A stretch of 64,000 nt of DNA from Dioscorea cayenensis subsp. rotundata (lineage: Eukaryota > Streptophyta > Magnoliopsida > Dioscoreales > Dioscoreaceae): contig NC_052474.1 of the NCBI RefSeq assembly GCF_009730915.1, forward strand, positions 345,501 through 409,500, written 5' to 3'. The translations under genes were made by a program, and so were the position numbers. Shown piece after piece: positions 23,249 through 35,753 of the stretch. The notes beneath the pieces are model-generated. The model made no database searches. It was not told the DNA's origin and worked only from the letters and a program-made list of their open reading frames with translations. Position 1 is the stretch's first letter; each line of letters opens with the position of its first letter.

Positions 23249-23811
23249 CACGTGCCACTCCCCGTACCCCGTAGGGCTGCCCATCAGCCTCTTAGCTAGT
23301 AGTTTGCGATTAACCAATCACTGCGCGTGTGCTAGCCGTACTGGATATTCCATCCGTCCTACGTGTCAATTGTTACATTTTTTTTAACTTATTAAAAATA
23401 ATAATAATAACTTGAATTTACATCGCTCATCGCTGTTAAATTTGGTTAAATAAATTAAAACTTAAAAAAAAAAAAGGGCGTGTGTGAGTGAGGGTGTTGG
23501 GGTTGGGCGGCGTAGGGTTCGGGAATCCGACGGAGGAGGTGGGCCCGCCACGTGAGGACGCTGCCGTATGCGCGGGAGGACAAGCATCGAATCACGTGCG
23601 GAGACGCTGGGAGGATCCCGAGGGACGTCCACCGCCCCTTTGCACGTGCCCCCTCGTGCCGATTATTACGCTTCCGCACGTGCAACCCTGCTGGACTGTT
23701 ATTTATCATCTGTTAACGGGTTCGGATCACCCAGCCCGGCCGCGTTAATACACCATCCGAGTCCGAACCCGGCTACAGACCTAGACCTAGTGGGGAGGCA
23801 AAAGCCACGTG
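23249..23811. promoter_or_regulatory. Cluster of six G-boxes (CACGTG)
   Basis: Perfect CACGTG palindromes occur at 23249-23254, 23549-23554, 23593-23598, 23643-23648, 23677-23682 and 23806-23811. Five of them fall within 263 bp of GC-rich DNA. The nearest start codon is that of the GATA gene, 0.7-1.25 kb away in the correct orientation. G-boxes are bound by bHLH (PIF-type) and bZIP factors. Function is inferred from motif density alone. Confidence 0.55.
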
Positions 23812-23829
23812 GTTTTTGGCCAAAAGGCT

Positions 23830-26560
23830 AAGAGATGATATCCATTCTCTGGAGCCGTTTCAGTCTTTCAGAGTAGCGCAGGAGTGGGCACATGTGTGTT
23901 TGATGTTAAAGAGAGCAGTACTGTATTGGCAGCAGCAGCAGTAGCAGTAGCAGCAGTAGCAGCATGAGACATGATAAGGAGTGTGTGTCTTTGCTGCATA
24001 GACATATCTGGTGAGGTTCCATTTTCAAATTCATTTTCATGGATGATGTGGTCCAGTCCAGTGGATATGGTTTTGCAACGCTACTGTACCACTACTATCA
24101 CAGCTACTTTTAAGACCATTTTCTTAGGAAAAGAGATATGACCATTGGGCATTTCCAGTGAGGCACTGTTACCTAATGTATATGCTTAGTTTATTCTAGG
24201 ATGAAACATGATTGTATTATAAAAATGAACCGAATCAAGCTAACTGATGTGATGGAGTGGAGAACCTTAACATGCATGATGTGAGTGATATTTCTCTTTC
24301 TGGTCAACTATAACAATATATTTATAGAAGCTGCTCTCTTTAAGTAACATTTGCCACTTATCGTTGCAGGTTGTGCATATCATTAAACTTACAAAGAACG
24401 AGGCAAAAAGGAATTAAAAGTCAAATTTCAGGAAAACTGAAACATTGAGAAGCAAACCTTTCGATTGGTAGGAAGCTCACTTAATGATACCCGGAAGTTT
24501 CCTGGAGATCAATTTTATTTCAGTAAAATAATGAAAAACAAAACTGATAATTTGGAATGTTGACCATACAATAACAAGAAGAAAGTAGTAAACATCCGAA
24601 TATCAATGCCAAGAGCAAATTACAAATTCGTCTGCTCAAAATTGCAAGCAAATAAGTAACCGTCATGATCACGCCTTGAAAAGTTATCTTGGTATTGATA
24701 GACCCATCTCTAGGAAAAAAACAAAAAAACACAAATTTATTAAAGAGAAAAATCATCAATAAATGCTTTTGGCAGAAAGAAACACCTACCATACACATGG
24801 ATTTGTAAATAATTTAAAACCATGTAAAATAAAAGGTTTTATATCTGATTCTAGGAAATAGAAAGTGGTTTCTAAACTAAATAATGACAACCTCAGTTAC
24901 AAATAGGTGCAACAAACTAGGGGGTTTACCGTTTACCATCAATATCATCTAAAGAATGTTGATATTACCATTATACTGAAGCCCTGTTAAAGCAAATGAC
25001 ATGCACTTTAATCATTCATTTTGATATTTGCTATGGATAGGGTGAAAATTCTGAAAGGAAACACTCATGGAGGAAACACTTATGGAATATAAAATAAGCA
25101 AGACCCTTGTCACTTTACAGTTGTTGGCCTTGCGCCACATGATATGATTCTAAAGTGCTTTTGTGTTAGCAGGTTCAACCATATCCTCACATTGACTGAC
25201 AAATATCAAAACAGATGTAAAACAACAGCTTCTACCTCCCCTTTTGAGTTTACCATGGAATTTTTACACATGGTGCACTAGTTCAAGAGAGCATCTTGCA
25301 AGCATTAACTAAACTAAAGATGTTTTACTTTTATTTCATAATAATTGCCACTGTACATCTTCCCAAGAAAAATCCTCTCAATGTTCACATCCTTGAGCCA
25401 AGGCAACTTATCATGGTTTGGCCTAATGTCATTGTTTCTGTTAGGGCAAAAGGATCAGGTAGAAATTTAAATAAATAAATAAATAAAAACCATATCAAGA
25501 TCTATCAAAAGCACCTATGAATACAATGGTTCTACTTCAAATTCAAGAAGCTGGTGTTTGGACTCCAAAAGCAAATGGACTCAGAACAAATTCTATAAAT
25601 TTCCTTTTCTTCAATTTTTCCCCTTCATTCATATTACTCAAAAAGGTGGTGTTTGGACTGACATGGGCCTGTGGTAATGGACTCAAGAAACACATTTGTT
25701 CTGGTGCATGTATGAGATATTATTTCTAAATAGAAATAACTATACATTTCATACTAATCATTGCACAAAGGATATAAAGAACGCACAAGAGACTTTCTTT
25801 TTCTTTGTTTCCTTTTTTTTTTGTAGGGGTGTTTTGTGTGTGTACTTTGAACAAGCAGGGTACATAAAATATTCGAATAAAGGAAAAAAAATGAAAACAT
25901 AGTGCACCTATCAAACTATAACTATGAAAGAATGGATGGATAACTCCAATTGAGAAGAAAAGAATGAATGATAATCTAAGAGCCATGAAGGCATTTGGAA
26001 TGAAACAAAATTCAGGAATGCAACAGTTTGTCCATTAAAAATTGAAAGGAATGAGCAACAGGAAAAGAAAAGGTGGACCAAAACAGTTAATATGATAATA
26101 AAAAGAAACGCAGTATCAACTATAACTTGGGGTGAATTAAACAGATATACAATTTTGACAAAGAACTGAGACTTGAAGGTCTTTTGGACCTTCTGAAAAA
26201 CTAAGACAAATCATCCAGTTGCAGAATCAGAAACTTGAGGGTACATTACATGGGCTCACAAATATTAGTTAAATAACGGAAATTGGATTTCTGAGGCCAA
26301 AAGAAGAAAGCCAGCAGTGATGCGAGTAAGGATAGAGAAAGCTACACTATATACTTGAAAAGCAATAACACAACAAGAATTAAAAAGCAAAGATCTTTTT
26401 ATGATACATCTATTCTATTCTATTCTATTTTTATGCGGATGTCTAGTTTTCAACTGAGTTAGATAAAGGGTAGAATCAGAGCTTGAAATGATTTATAGAA
26501 ACATCAAGAAAAGATGAATGCTGGTAAAAATATAAAACTACTCACTTAGAGAACAAACAA
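23830..26560. other. Long spacer, no gene recognised
   Basis: AT-rich with short repeats: an AGC/AGT run near 23930-23962, (AAAT)n near 25470-25488 and (TTCTA)n near 26405. No coding exons with family support. Alternative 3' exons or UTR of the downstream minus-strand NFD6/NOXY2-like gene could lie in its right part, but I cannot show this. Confidence 0.5.
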
Positions 26561-26562
26561 GA

Positions 26563-26937
26563 CTACAGGCCAGGATAGGTGCGGCAGAGGGTACCCTGTG
26601 AGAGATCACGGCAGCTCCTGGCCGTCGTGCTCAGCCGGGACGTCAGCCTCGCAGCAGCCACCGCGCTGTGTAGCGGGAGCAAGGACCCATCGTAGCAGCC
26701 CAACTCCACAGGAGACCTTCAAGAAAAGATAGAAGACGACAATGATGGTCATCCCAAGAAGAAAGTTGGTGGTATAGCGAAAATTAGGGCAGAAATCGCA
26801 GACCTAGATAGGAAAAGGGATCGCCGGCAAGCGGGAGACAAGGCAGAGGAGAAGCGCCTTGCCGCCGGAGGAGATCTGGCGATATGGGAGCGAAGAAGGG
26901 CAGGCAAAGCGGCGCGAGCGAAGGTCGAAGCCATCAA
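26563..26937 (-). CDS. NFD6/NOXY2-like small mitochondrial protein
   Basis: Two exons on the minus strand, 26804-26937 and 26563-26716, join across an 87-bp GT-AG intron in phase 2 to give 95 residues. The N-terminus (MMASTFARAALPALLRSHIA and the Arg/Ser-rich stretch after it) is a mitochondrial or plastid targeting peptide. The rest, SPVELGCYDGSLLPLHSAVA then ARLTSRLS and SQGTLCRTYPGL, matches the short conserved core of plant NUCLEAR FUSION DEFECTIVE 6 and NONRESPONDING TO OXYLIPINS 2 proteins. Those act in mitochondria by an unclear mechanism. The call is from remembered family sequence; splice borders and reading phase agree with it. Confidence 0.75.
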
Positions 26938-27511
26938 GGGAGATGGACAAGAATGGAAATCGGATCTCTTGCTCTTTGTATTTTATAGGGTTTATGAAGG
27001 GCTTTGGACTTTCGAGGGACGAGAGGATAGGAAAAAGAAACCAATTAAACCCAGGCCCTCACTAAAATCATTTACTTCAATTCTTATTTTTAGCAAGTAT
27101 AAATAAAACAATAATAATAATTAAAATTAAAATAAACATTTTAGGCATCATATCTTCAAAATTTTTAAAATTTTAAAATAGCATAAGCGTACAGCGTAGT
27201 CATAGCATCCTCATGGATATATATATATATATATATATAACAACAAAAATAATTGAACAAGTAAAAAAAAAACCTAGGTCTCCACGAATGCATTACTCAG
27301 ATGAATTACCAGTTTGACTAGACCAGTTAGAAAATAATAAAACACAGCATGGTATTCCAAAAAATTGCATGGTAAATGTTATCACAGGCTGTAGTTACAA
27401 CTCCTCAGTGATCCCTGTTTGTACCACTACCAACATCAAGATAAGTAACCGCTACAGAACGAATTACAGAAGAAACATAACTCCCGCCGCACAAAATATT
27501 GACACCAAGCT
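26938..27511. other. Spacer between NFD6-like and CCT1 genes
   Basis: Contains a (TA)n microsatellite at about 27218-27238. Both neighbouring genes are on the minus strand, so this holds the promoter of the NFD6-like gene and the 3' UTR of CCT1. Confidence 0.55.
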
Positions 27512-30500
27512 TTAATCCTCGGCATTGTCTTGATCATCTTTGACAAGTTTGATCATATCATCAATCCTTAGTATTGTAATAGCTGCCTCCGTTGCAAACT
27601 GGCAGCCATAATAAAAGAATTGTTAGTTAAGTAAAACATCACTCCTATGTATGGTAATTACACACAATTTTTTAAAAATGAATGACCGAAGGCTGCCAGG
27701 TAAAATAAAACATCATCTACACCAGTGTACCTGGATAATTTTCACTTTGCTCATAGAAGGCTCAATGACCCCAGCGTCTAGGTTATTGCGGATGGTTCCT
27801 TTCGATAGGTCCAGTCCCATACTGCAATAGCAAAAAGAAGGTAGACAATTAAAATGTCATGTTGGTCATGATTAGAGGATAGCATGTCATAGTAGTTTAT
27901 TTCAATTTAATTCATATAAAATTAACATCAGATAATTATACTATCAATGAAGTTTAACAACTCCGTATCAGTAGACTGTGGGATCATGAAATAAGTGTTT
28001 CAAATAAAAATCTAAAATACTCTCACCAATTACATTAAGGTTAATTGAAGTGATAAGATTAAAATATAATAAACACTCTTCAAATATTCATCAAGCTATG
28101 ATCAGGCCTAACCAAAGGCTGGATGGACACAAACAAATGCTTTGTCAGATTATAATCAATCCAATCAATTTATAAGCAAAACTTTATTTACATTCGACTG
28201 ACAATAAGAATTCTTTATATACCCTTTGTCACAACTCACAACTGATGCCTTGAATCACCAGTCATATTTACACAACACACTCAATCATCAGGATTAGTTT
28301 CTTATTTAAAAAGTTGAGAAATAAGGGACTACATGATATTCAAGCATTTCAAGCATTTCAAGCATTCACAATGATTTAACAGTATAAAACAAAATATATA
28401 TAAGATCATATGCCCAAAGAATTTCAATAAAATTGTGTTCCAAAAAATGTGTAATAAACCTGGACTTTACAAACAGTAAAAATTTGAAGGAATCACGCAA
28501 AACCATTCCTTTTGTAATGACAAGCACTTGCAGTAAACAAGAATGTATAAGCAGATACAACAAGCCAACCAAAGAGAGTGTACCAAGTCAAGAATGGGAA
28601 AAAAACAAAAACAAAAATGAGCAAGATACTAGAAGTCACAACTCAGTAATACATCACATGCATGCAAGTACCTCGAAAAATGCTGCTTGTCTGCCTTTGT
28701 TTGGGCAGTGTGGTGATAAGCCCTCAGTTTTGCAACTAGCTCAGTTGCGTCCTTGGCAGCATTGACAGCAAGAACCTGCAAACAAGAATTGGCATTTGTA
28801 ACATATATAAGACTTGAATAATGAGAAAGATCCTATTGAAAATAGAACTGCCTAACACCTTAGGAATTATCAAAAGAGATTCAGCAAATTCAGCAATTGC
28901 CAACTGTTCTCTAGAACCCAAAGTTGTGGCCAGATTTTCCAAGTATACTGACAATGCCGCCTCAACTGCACCCCCACCAGCAACAACCTATATAATCCAA
29001 TCAGAATGTGCTATATAGTCAGTGGAGCATAAAAAAAATCCTAGATATTATCATAATACTGCAACAAACACTTGGAAGCATTTGCTGCGACATGAAAATA
29101 AATAACTAGCCCACTAGCAGAAGATTAAAAAAGAGAATACAACAACAAAGATAAATCAAGGAATGAGTCTCATCAATCTAATCAGATATGTTACACATTA
29201 ACGTAAGAAGCAGATAATAGCATTTACCGTGTTGGATTCAAGGGTTCGCTTCACTATGCACAAAGCATCGTGCAAAGACCTTTCCATCTCATCAAGCATA
29301 AAATCATTAGCACCCCTAAGTATCAGTGAAACCTGTGAAGGAAGAAATACGTTTAGTTTGAACATCAATCAAGCATTAAATCAGGGAGAGCTGTCCATAA
29401 CAATTACAAACGGAGCAATACATACTGCACTTGTATTTTTGGTACCCTTCACCATAATCACATCATCATCAGAAATCCGTTCCTCCACAACTTCATCTGC
29501 AAACCCTAGAAATGATGAATCAAAAGTCTCTTCTCCTTCCATATCAGCAAAAGTGGAAACCTGTCAAGAAATATCATACAAGTGTAAGCTCAATGTAAAG
29601 GTCTAATTTTATTTTTTTGAAAAAATAGTTATAAACAAACAGGAGAATATATAATTAAACCTCAAAAAAAGAAAAAAAAATTAAGCTAATGAGGAACAAG
29701 CTAGTTACTCTTTCATGCATCTAGGCAGAAGATGAAGAATAGCGCTCAGATTCTCAGATATTCATCTAAGCATACCTCACGTATTTTCAAAGACATAAGG
29801 GAAACAAGCTTGGAGGTTTTGGTGTTAATTTGATATTTGTCTTGCTATAAGTATCCAGTAGCCTAAAAACAGAATCAGGTACTAATGCAATTTGTGAATT
29901 GCATAGGAAGAAGCAAAACACTAAGAATCAATTGAATAAAATACGACGACCAAAAAACAACAACTGACATCTACCAAGATAGCATTGGAATTAATATTGA
30001 ACTAATAGTCCCTAATTAGTTAACAATTACTACTGCCCATCACAAAACAATGGCAATGTTCAATATGGCCTGTGATATATTGTGAATAAAATAGTAGAAG
30101 CAAGATCTTTCTGTATTGATGTATTCCATCTAGCGCAAAAGAAGGATACTGTAAATTTCAATCAGATGCAATTATTAAAAGGATATGATAATTACCACAG
30201 TTGCACCGGTAGCCTTGGCAACATGACGTAAATCCTCTTTTCGCACCCTTCGGACAGCAATAGCTCCAGCCTCCACAAAGTACTGAAATGACATTAAACA
30301 GAAAAGGATCAGAACAGAACAACAAAGGAACCATATGGTTAAATATTCTTCTCAGTTCAATTCTTTTTTGTGCTTTTATCAAGTCAAAATATGTTCGGGT
30401 CTAAGCAACAGATTCCTGAAAGAAAGCATTTGTAAAAGACTTGAAAACTTTTGCAAAAGCAAGAGTAGTTAAGCTAAACTAATTCCACATTAAGAACCAG

Positions 30501-33500
30501 AGGAAAGACTTGTTTGACAATATTTAGGATGGTACTGAGAAAAAGGAGCAGAACTTAAACATTTGCCCCAAAGTAATTAATAAAACAGATGACCAAAGAA
30601 CACATTTATATAATAAATGTCTAAACATGCCTTAAGTGACATATCATCAATCCCTTTCGTTGTCAGGACGACATTAGCTCCAGCCTTCAAAAGTTTCTCA
30701 ATTCGCTCCTTTGTTATGTCAGATTCTCTGCAGAAGGGGAAACTAAATTAAATATTGTGAAATAATCATCGAATAATTAAAATAAAAATATACAAGACAA
30801 TTCAATTAAACGAAAATATTTACATGTGTTTGTATTCATGGGCACATGCACATCACAAATAAAAATATGAATTTGCATCAAGCATGTGAGACATTTAAAT
30901 AAGAGAAGTCAAAATGGCATGTTTCATATTCCGCACTTGACATATATCTACAAGACAGGAGATAACCACTGGCTCATCTTTAGTCCATTACACCACCTCA
31001 GGCACATGTTTTCACTCATATGGCATATCTTCCTATAGGTAGATAACTAAGTTATGATGCCATCCTGTTCAGAAACATCAAAATAAACATAAGTTATATC
31101 TGGTCCAGACATGAAAAAACACTCCAATCAAGATATTTTGAGATATGCATATAATATGCTAAAGAAGATAACAATATACTTATTAAACCAAACAGGTAAG
31201 CCTGAAAATAAGGTGGCTTCAAAGAATCAAAATTGGAGATTTTACAAGGGAAGAAACTAAACAGTTTAGATACAGGTCAGTGGTGAAAAAGTTGATCAAC
31301 AGATTCAACATCAAGAATACATGTGCAAGCTAGAAGTTCATAAGACATCACCTTTGCCTTATCTTTTCCAGTTCTCTTGGATCAGAAACTAGCACTTGGA
31401 CACCCATTTGCATCTTTGTCTTCTGAAGATTAAAATCAAGACAGGCAATTTTTGCGGGCGCCACACGAGTAGGCATCCCTTGCGCAGCACGGCCAGTGTT
31501 CAAAGCATAGCCATTCAGCAAAAAGCTATCTCTTGCACTTTTACCATGAGCTTTAAGAATGTTTATGCCCTGGAAAGGGTAAGAAAAGAAGATCATCCAC
31601 AGCACAAGCAAGTATATACATAAAAGGAAGAAAAAAAATGAAAGAACAGACATGTGATCAGATATGTAGGACAGCTATGTAGCACAGGCTGTTATGAATA
31701 CATAGTATTGAAATTTTCAAATCAAGACAAAAAAGGCTATAAGTAACCATGCAAGTACCTTGATTGGATATTTAACTTCCCCTCGAGCATTAGTTGTCTT
31801 CACTGCTTGGACAGCATCTACAACCTAAATGATAAAAGTTCCTCGTATTGATAAAGTATTTAAGGAATCAAGTCAACTAAATTAACAAAATAAATGACTA
31901 CATAATAACAAAGATGGCTTTAGGCAATATCAAATCATGCGATTTAACTCCAAATTATCAAAAAAATGTTATACTCATTACCACAAGATAAGGGCATGTG
32001 AAAAGAAAACCAATAAACTGTTGATCTCATAACTAGCCACAGTTTGCTTTCTCATTCTAAAGATATAAATGAAAAATATGAATAGGACATAGCATCAACC
32101 GTACCAAATTGGAAAAGAAATCACTGTCACTGGCAATCAGTTTTGAAGACATGCTGGTTTTGGCACAGTTAATAAGGGAATCTTTTCCAAGCTTTTCAAC
32201 CTGAGAAGACAAATCACATCTCCAGATGGCTCAAGAAAATATATTGATTTAAATTGCAAATCGAAAGTGTAAAAAGCTGAAACCAATATCAACTGAATAA
32301 ACTGACCGAAGTCACTAAACCAATACCATCATACCTTTACAGCCAACTTTTCATCAACATATTTGCAGGCTTCCCTCATCGCAAGCTGTAACAGCAAACA
32401 ATGTAAGCAAAGGTGGGTGTTCAAAAATTTAAAACTAAACCTTCATTTGACCAATCTTTGCAAACCACACAAATAATTAGCAAATTATTAATTACTAATT
32501 CGTTGGAAACATACCCTGTATCCACTAATTATAGATGTTGGGTGTATCTTGTTTCTCACAAGATCATTGGCTCTCTGCAGGACAATATTACATGTCACAC
32601 AATCTAATTTATGAATGAAATACACAAGCTTAAGAATCAGATGCCTGCAGTCATGGGCACATCACCTTAAGTAATTCTGCTGATATGATAACCACAGAGG
32701 TGGTCCCATCTCCAACTTCCTTGTCTTGAAGCTCGGCTAACTCCACGAGAACCTAATAATCAATATTACAGAAGATGCATGTGAACAGATTTAAATCTAA
32801 CAATAATAGAAAGAGACAAAGAGTGAACAAGAAGCAAATAACTGCAATGTGATAACACTTGTCATTATTGACCTTGGCAGCTGGATGCTCAACTTCTAAC
32901 ATCTTGAGAATTGTTGCTCCATCATTTGTAATTGTCACATCCCCAATATCATCAACCAACATCTGCGATGTTCGGCAAAACCCATTAAGTACAACATACA
33001 CAGCAAAATTTGACAAACTTAAGAAGATGTGAATTTAAAAAAAAAAATTCTAAATTCTACATGATCGAAGAAAACATTGAACAAGACAGTAAAATTGCGC
33101 TGGAATGCTGTATGAAAGTACTGACAGCATGATTACAAGGAAGTCAAAAAAATCCAAAGTGAAGCAAAACCTCTTTTGTTTTGTTATATATATATTTTTT
33201 TTTACTGCATAGTCCACAAAGCTCCACCACATATTTAGCAAAAAAATTAAACAGATCTCCAAGTCACCCTCACAGGCTAAAAACTGTGCATTCTTCTTTA
33301 ATTCTGCATTCTCGGCTTCCACGCTGTCAAGACTCAAGAGCAATGGATCTAACAATAATGGTTAAGCCTAATAGATTCATCTCGTCTACAATTTACACAC
33401 ATCTAATCACTAATCTCCTCATGGAGAACAAAATGGCGAACAAACCCTTAGGAGTTCTTGATTTTTATTCCAAACTTTTTCAACCTAACGTTCGAGTTAA

Positions 33501-33877
33501 GAATCGGCCATGAACTGCACTTGAGAACAGTACCTAAAATTTTCTCTTTTGCAGGAAAAAAAACTAGGTTTCATTATTGAAACACGATTACTGACAGAGA
33601 AATGAAATGGGCCGAAGAAAAAAAGCACTACCCATTGATGGATCGAAGGAAGGTACCTTGTCAAGGCCGACCGGTCCAAGGGATGATTTGACGATATTGG
33701 CGACCGCTTGGCACGCCACCACTGAAATCAACGAGAAACGATCAGCAAGGATCACAGCAAGAAGGAGAGATTGCAAAGTAAACTGAGGCGAAGAAGACAA
33801 GTACCATTTTGGGTGCGAACGTCCTGTCCGGACTGGCGTTCGCCAAGGATGTCGGGGCTCTGGGAGGTGATCGCCAT
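27512..33877 (-). CDS. CCT1: T-complex protein 1 subunit alpha (CCT1), cytosolic chaperonin
   Basis: All 17 exons can be read on the minus strand: 33805-33877, 33657-33721, 32873-32962, 32666-32752, 32515-32574, 32335-32385, 32105-32200, 31759-31824, 31352-31569, 30631-30727, 30196-30282, 29426-29560, 29228-29332, 28859-28987, 28672-28775, 27731-27821 and 27512-27598. They join in frame to 546 residues, the normal length of plant CCT1. This subunit is one of eight in the TRiC/CCT ring that folds actin, tubulin and other cytosolic proteins with ATP. Group II chaperonin signatures are present: [27 protein letters not shown], the nucleotide-site DGTTS, and later GGGAVE and NAAKDATEL. Subunit identity rests on [16 protein letters not shown] and [15 protein letters not shown], typical of alpha. 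The intron after exon 10 (30629-30630) has a GC donor; the others are GT-AG. Confidence 0.97.
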
Positions 33878-34189
33878 TGCCAAGAGCTCGGATCGGGCAC
33901 GCACGAGAGCCGCTGGCCTAAAAAACCCCTAAATGCGAGTGCCGAGAGGGTCTCGAGGGTTCGAACGTTTCTAATGGATTCGGATCATGACTGCTAGTTA
34001 TCGGATCGGGTTTAGTTTTACCTAGCGGGTTTGAGAAAAACAATTATTTATTTGATTTTAAATTTTAGAGAAAAAAAAAACCCTGCCTCCGCTCAAGTTA
34101 ATAACTTTCTAACATGGCTTAATAAGCTACCGTAACCTCTACATCTTTGTATTTATTTGTCTTTTGACAAACTTTTTAAATTAGGTCAA

Positions 34190-34480
34190 GGTTTTTTTTT
34201 AAATTTTTTTTTTTTAATAAAATAGATAAATCACAACTTTATTAAAAAAAATAAGCAAGTAAAAAAACAACAAATGTCTAAAAACATCAAATAAAAGAGA
34301 AAACAACATTTAAACAAATTAGACAATCATCACTAGGGGTAATGAAACACCAAAACTGGAAAACAGAAAAAAAAAAAATAAAAATAAAAAAGCCACAGTT
34401 GAGAAAGTTAAAGATCACCCAGAAAATGACAAGGATCTTCTTTAGCTAAAGAAAGAAGTGAATCACTGCCAAGTCAAAGA
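34190..34480 (-). mobile_element. Decayed LINE 3' end
   Basis: On the plus strand a long T-run is followed by TAGATAAATCAC (34223-34234), a degraded reverse copy of the LINE terminal motif, and then A-rich sequence resembling a reversed LINE 3' UTR. An imperfect stem TCATCAC...GTAATGA lies near 34327-34344. Ends are uncertain. Confidence 0.4.
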
Positions 34481-34533
34481 TTTTTAAAAATAAATAAATA
34501 AATGAGGCAATTGATTTTAAATTGAATTCACCT

Positions 34534-35405
34534 CAAGGTTGTCAGTCCCGGACCGGGCCCAGCGGTTCAATCGGAAAAAACCGGGAGCCAGTGCGTAGGC
34601 CGCAGATATCTCGATTGACCCGGGTATTAAAAAGCCCGGTGTTAGCAGTGACCCGGACGGTTCAACCGGAAGCCCAGTTGACCCGGCCCGGGTCAATCAG
34701 GTCATGATGTTTAATTTTTTTACATTATTTAATAATTTATTATTATTTTCTCATTAAAAATCACAAAATCGTGTATATTTATTAATATTAATTTATAATT
34801 TATAATCAATAAATAGAATTACAATATATATATTACAAAAATTAATATTTAAAAATAAAATATATTAATGTGTTATGTAAATACTTTCTAAAAATTTAAT
34901 TTATTAAGAAAATAAAACAATAAATGAGTGTAATTTTATTATAAAAATATATAATTAAAGTATTCTAATTAAATAAAAAATATAAGAAAATCTAAAACAA
35001 AATAAAAACTCAATTGAGATATAAGAATTAGTGAATTAAATTTTTTATTTATTTTAACAAAATCAATCAATAAACAAATAAATAAATAAATAACATCGAG
35101 AGAAGTTCGATAATTATATATTAATATATTAAATTTGTAAATATTTAAAAATGTAAAAATAAATGACATAATTAAAAAACTCTACTGTATATAAGGTCAT
35201 TTATCAATTTAAATATCAAATTTTAGTAGGTTTTTATAATATAATTATGGGTTTAATATTATATTTGCTTATTATTAATTATTATAATATTTTTTATATT
35301 TAATTATTGACCCCGGTTCAACTCCGGTTCGACCCGGTCGAACCCATTGACCCCTGACCCCTGGACTTAGCCGGGTCATTGTCCGGGCCGGGTCTGACAA
35401 CCTTG
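34534..35405. mobile_element. hAT-like MITE B (872 bp)
   Basis: The terminal inverted repeat starts CAAGGTTGTCAGTCCCGG and ends CCGGGTCTGACAACCTTG. It is flanked by an exact 8-bp duplication ATTCACCT (34526-34533 and 35406-35413). The ends are GC-rich with GGGTCAA/TTGACCC units and the middle is nearly pure AT. It has the same design as the element at 187-810 but diverged terminal repeats. Non-coding. It sits about 280 bp upstream of the TATA box of the truncated metalloprotease gene. Confidence 0.85.
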
Positions 35406-35682
35406 ATTCACCTGTGAAGTAATTGAGATAATTGATTTACTAAAAAAATATATGAGATAATTAAAATATATGCCAATTTCTAATCAAATACAAACTATAT
35501 CATCAGCTTCCAGTATACTAAATAATTTAATTTTAAAAAAAAAAAATCATGCTTATCCTCTGTTCAAGAACAAGAAGTTTGAGATGAAAGTGAAATATAT
35601 TTATTTAACACATGTACCAATTCCTAATCCAACAAAGACTCTGACATAAAATCTCAGCATAATACTCACTCATAATAAAAAG

Positions 35683-35690
35683 TATATAAG
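35683..35690 (+). promoter_or_regulatory. Candidate TATA box of the prodomain-less metalloprotease
   Basis: TATATAAG lies 64 bp before the ATG at 35754, a normal distance for a short plant 5' UTR. This suggests the shortened gene may still be transcribed. Confidence 0.4.
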
Positions 35691-35753
35691 TTGTTACTAT
35701 TCCATATTAATTTTTCTTAGTTTCATAGGTTAATTAATAATTAACAAAGGCAG

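Noticed and set aside
23641-23660. Possible miR164 target-like sequence (TGCACGTGCCC)
   Set aside because: Only the first 11 bases match and the rest does not. The match is mainly a G-box.
23488-23831. GC-rich overlapping frames near the G-box cluster
   Set aside because: No family resemblance and no splice pattern. GC content alone explains the open frames.
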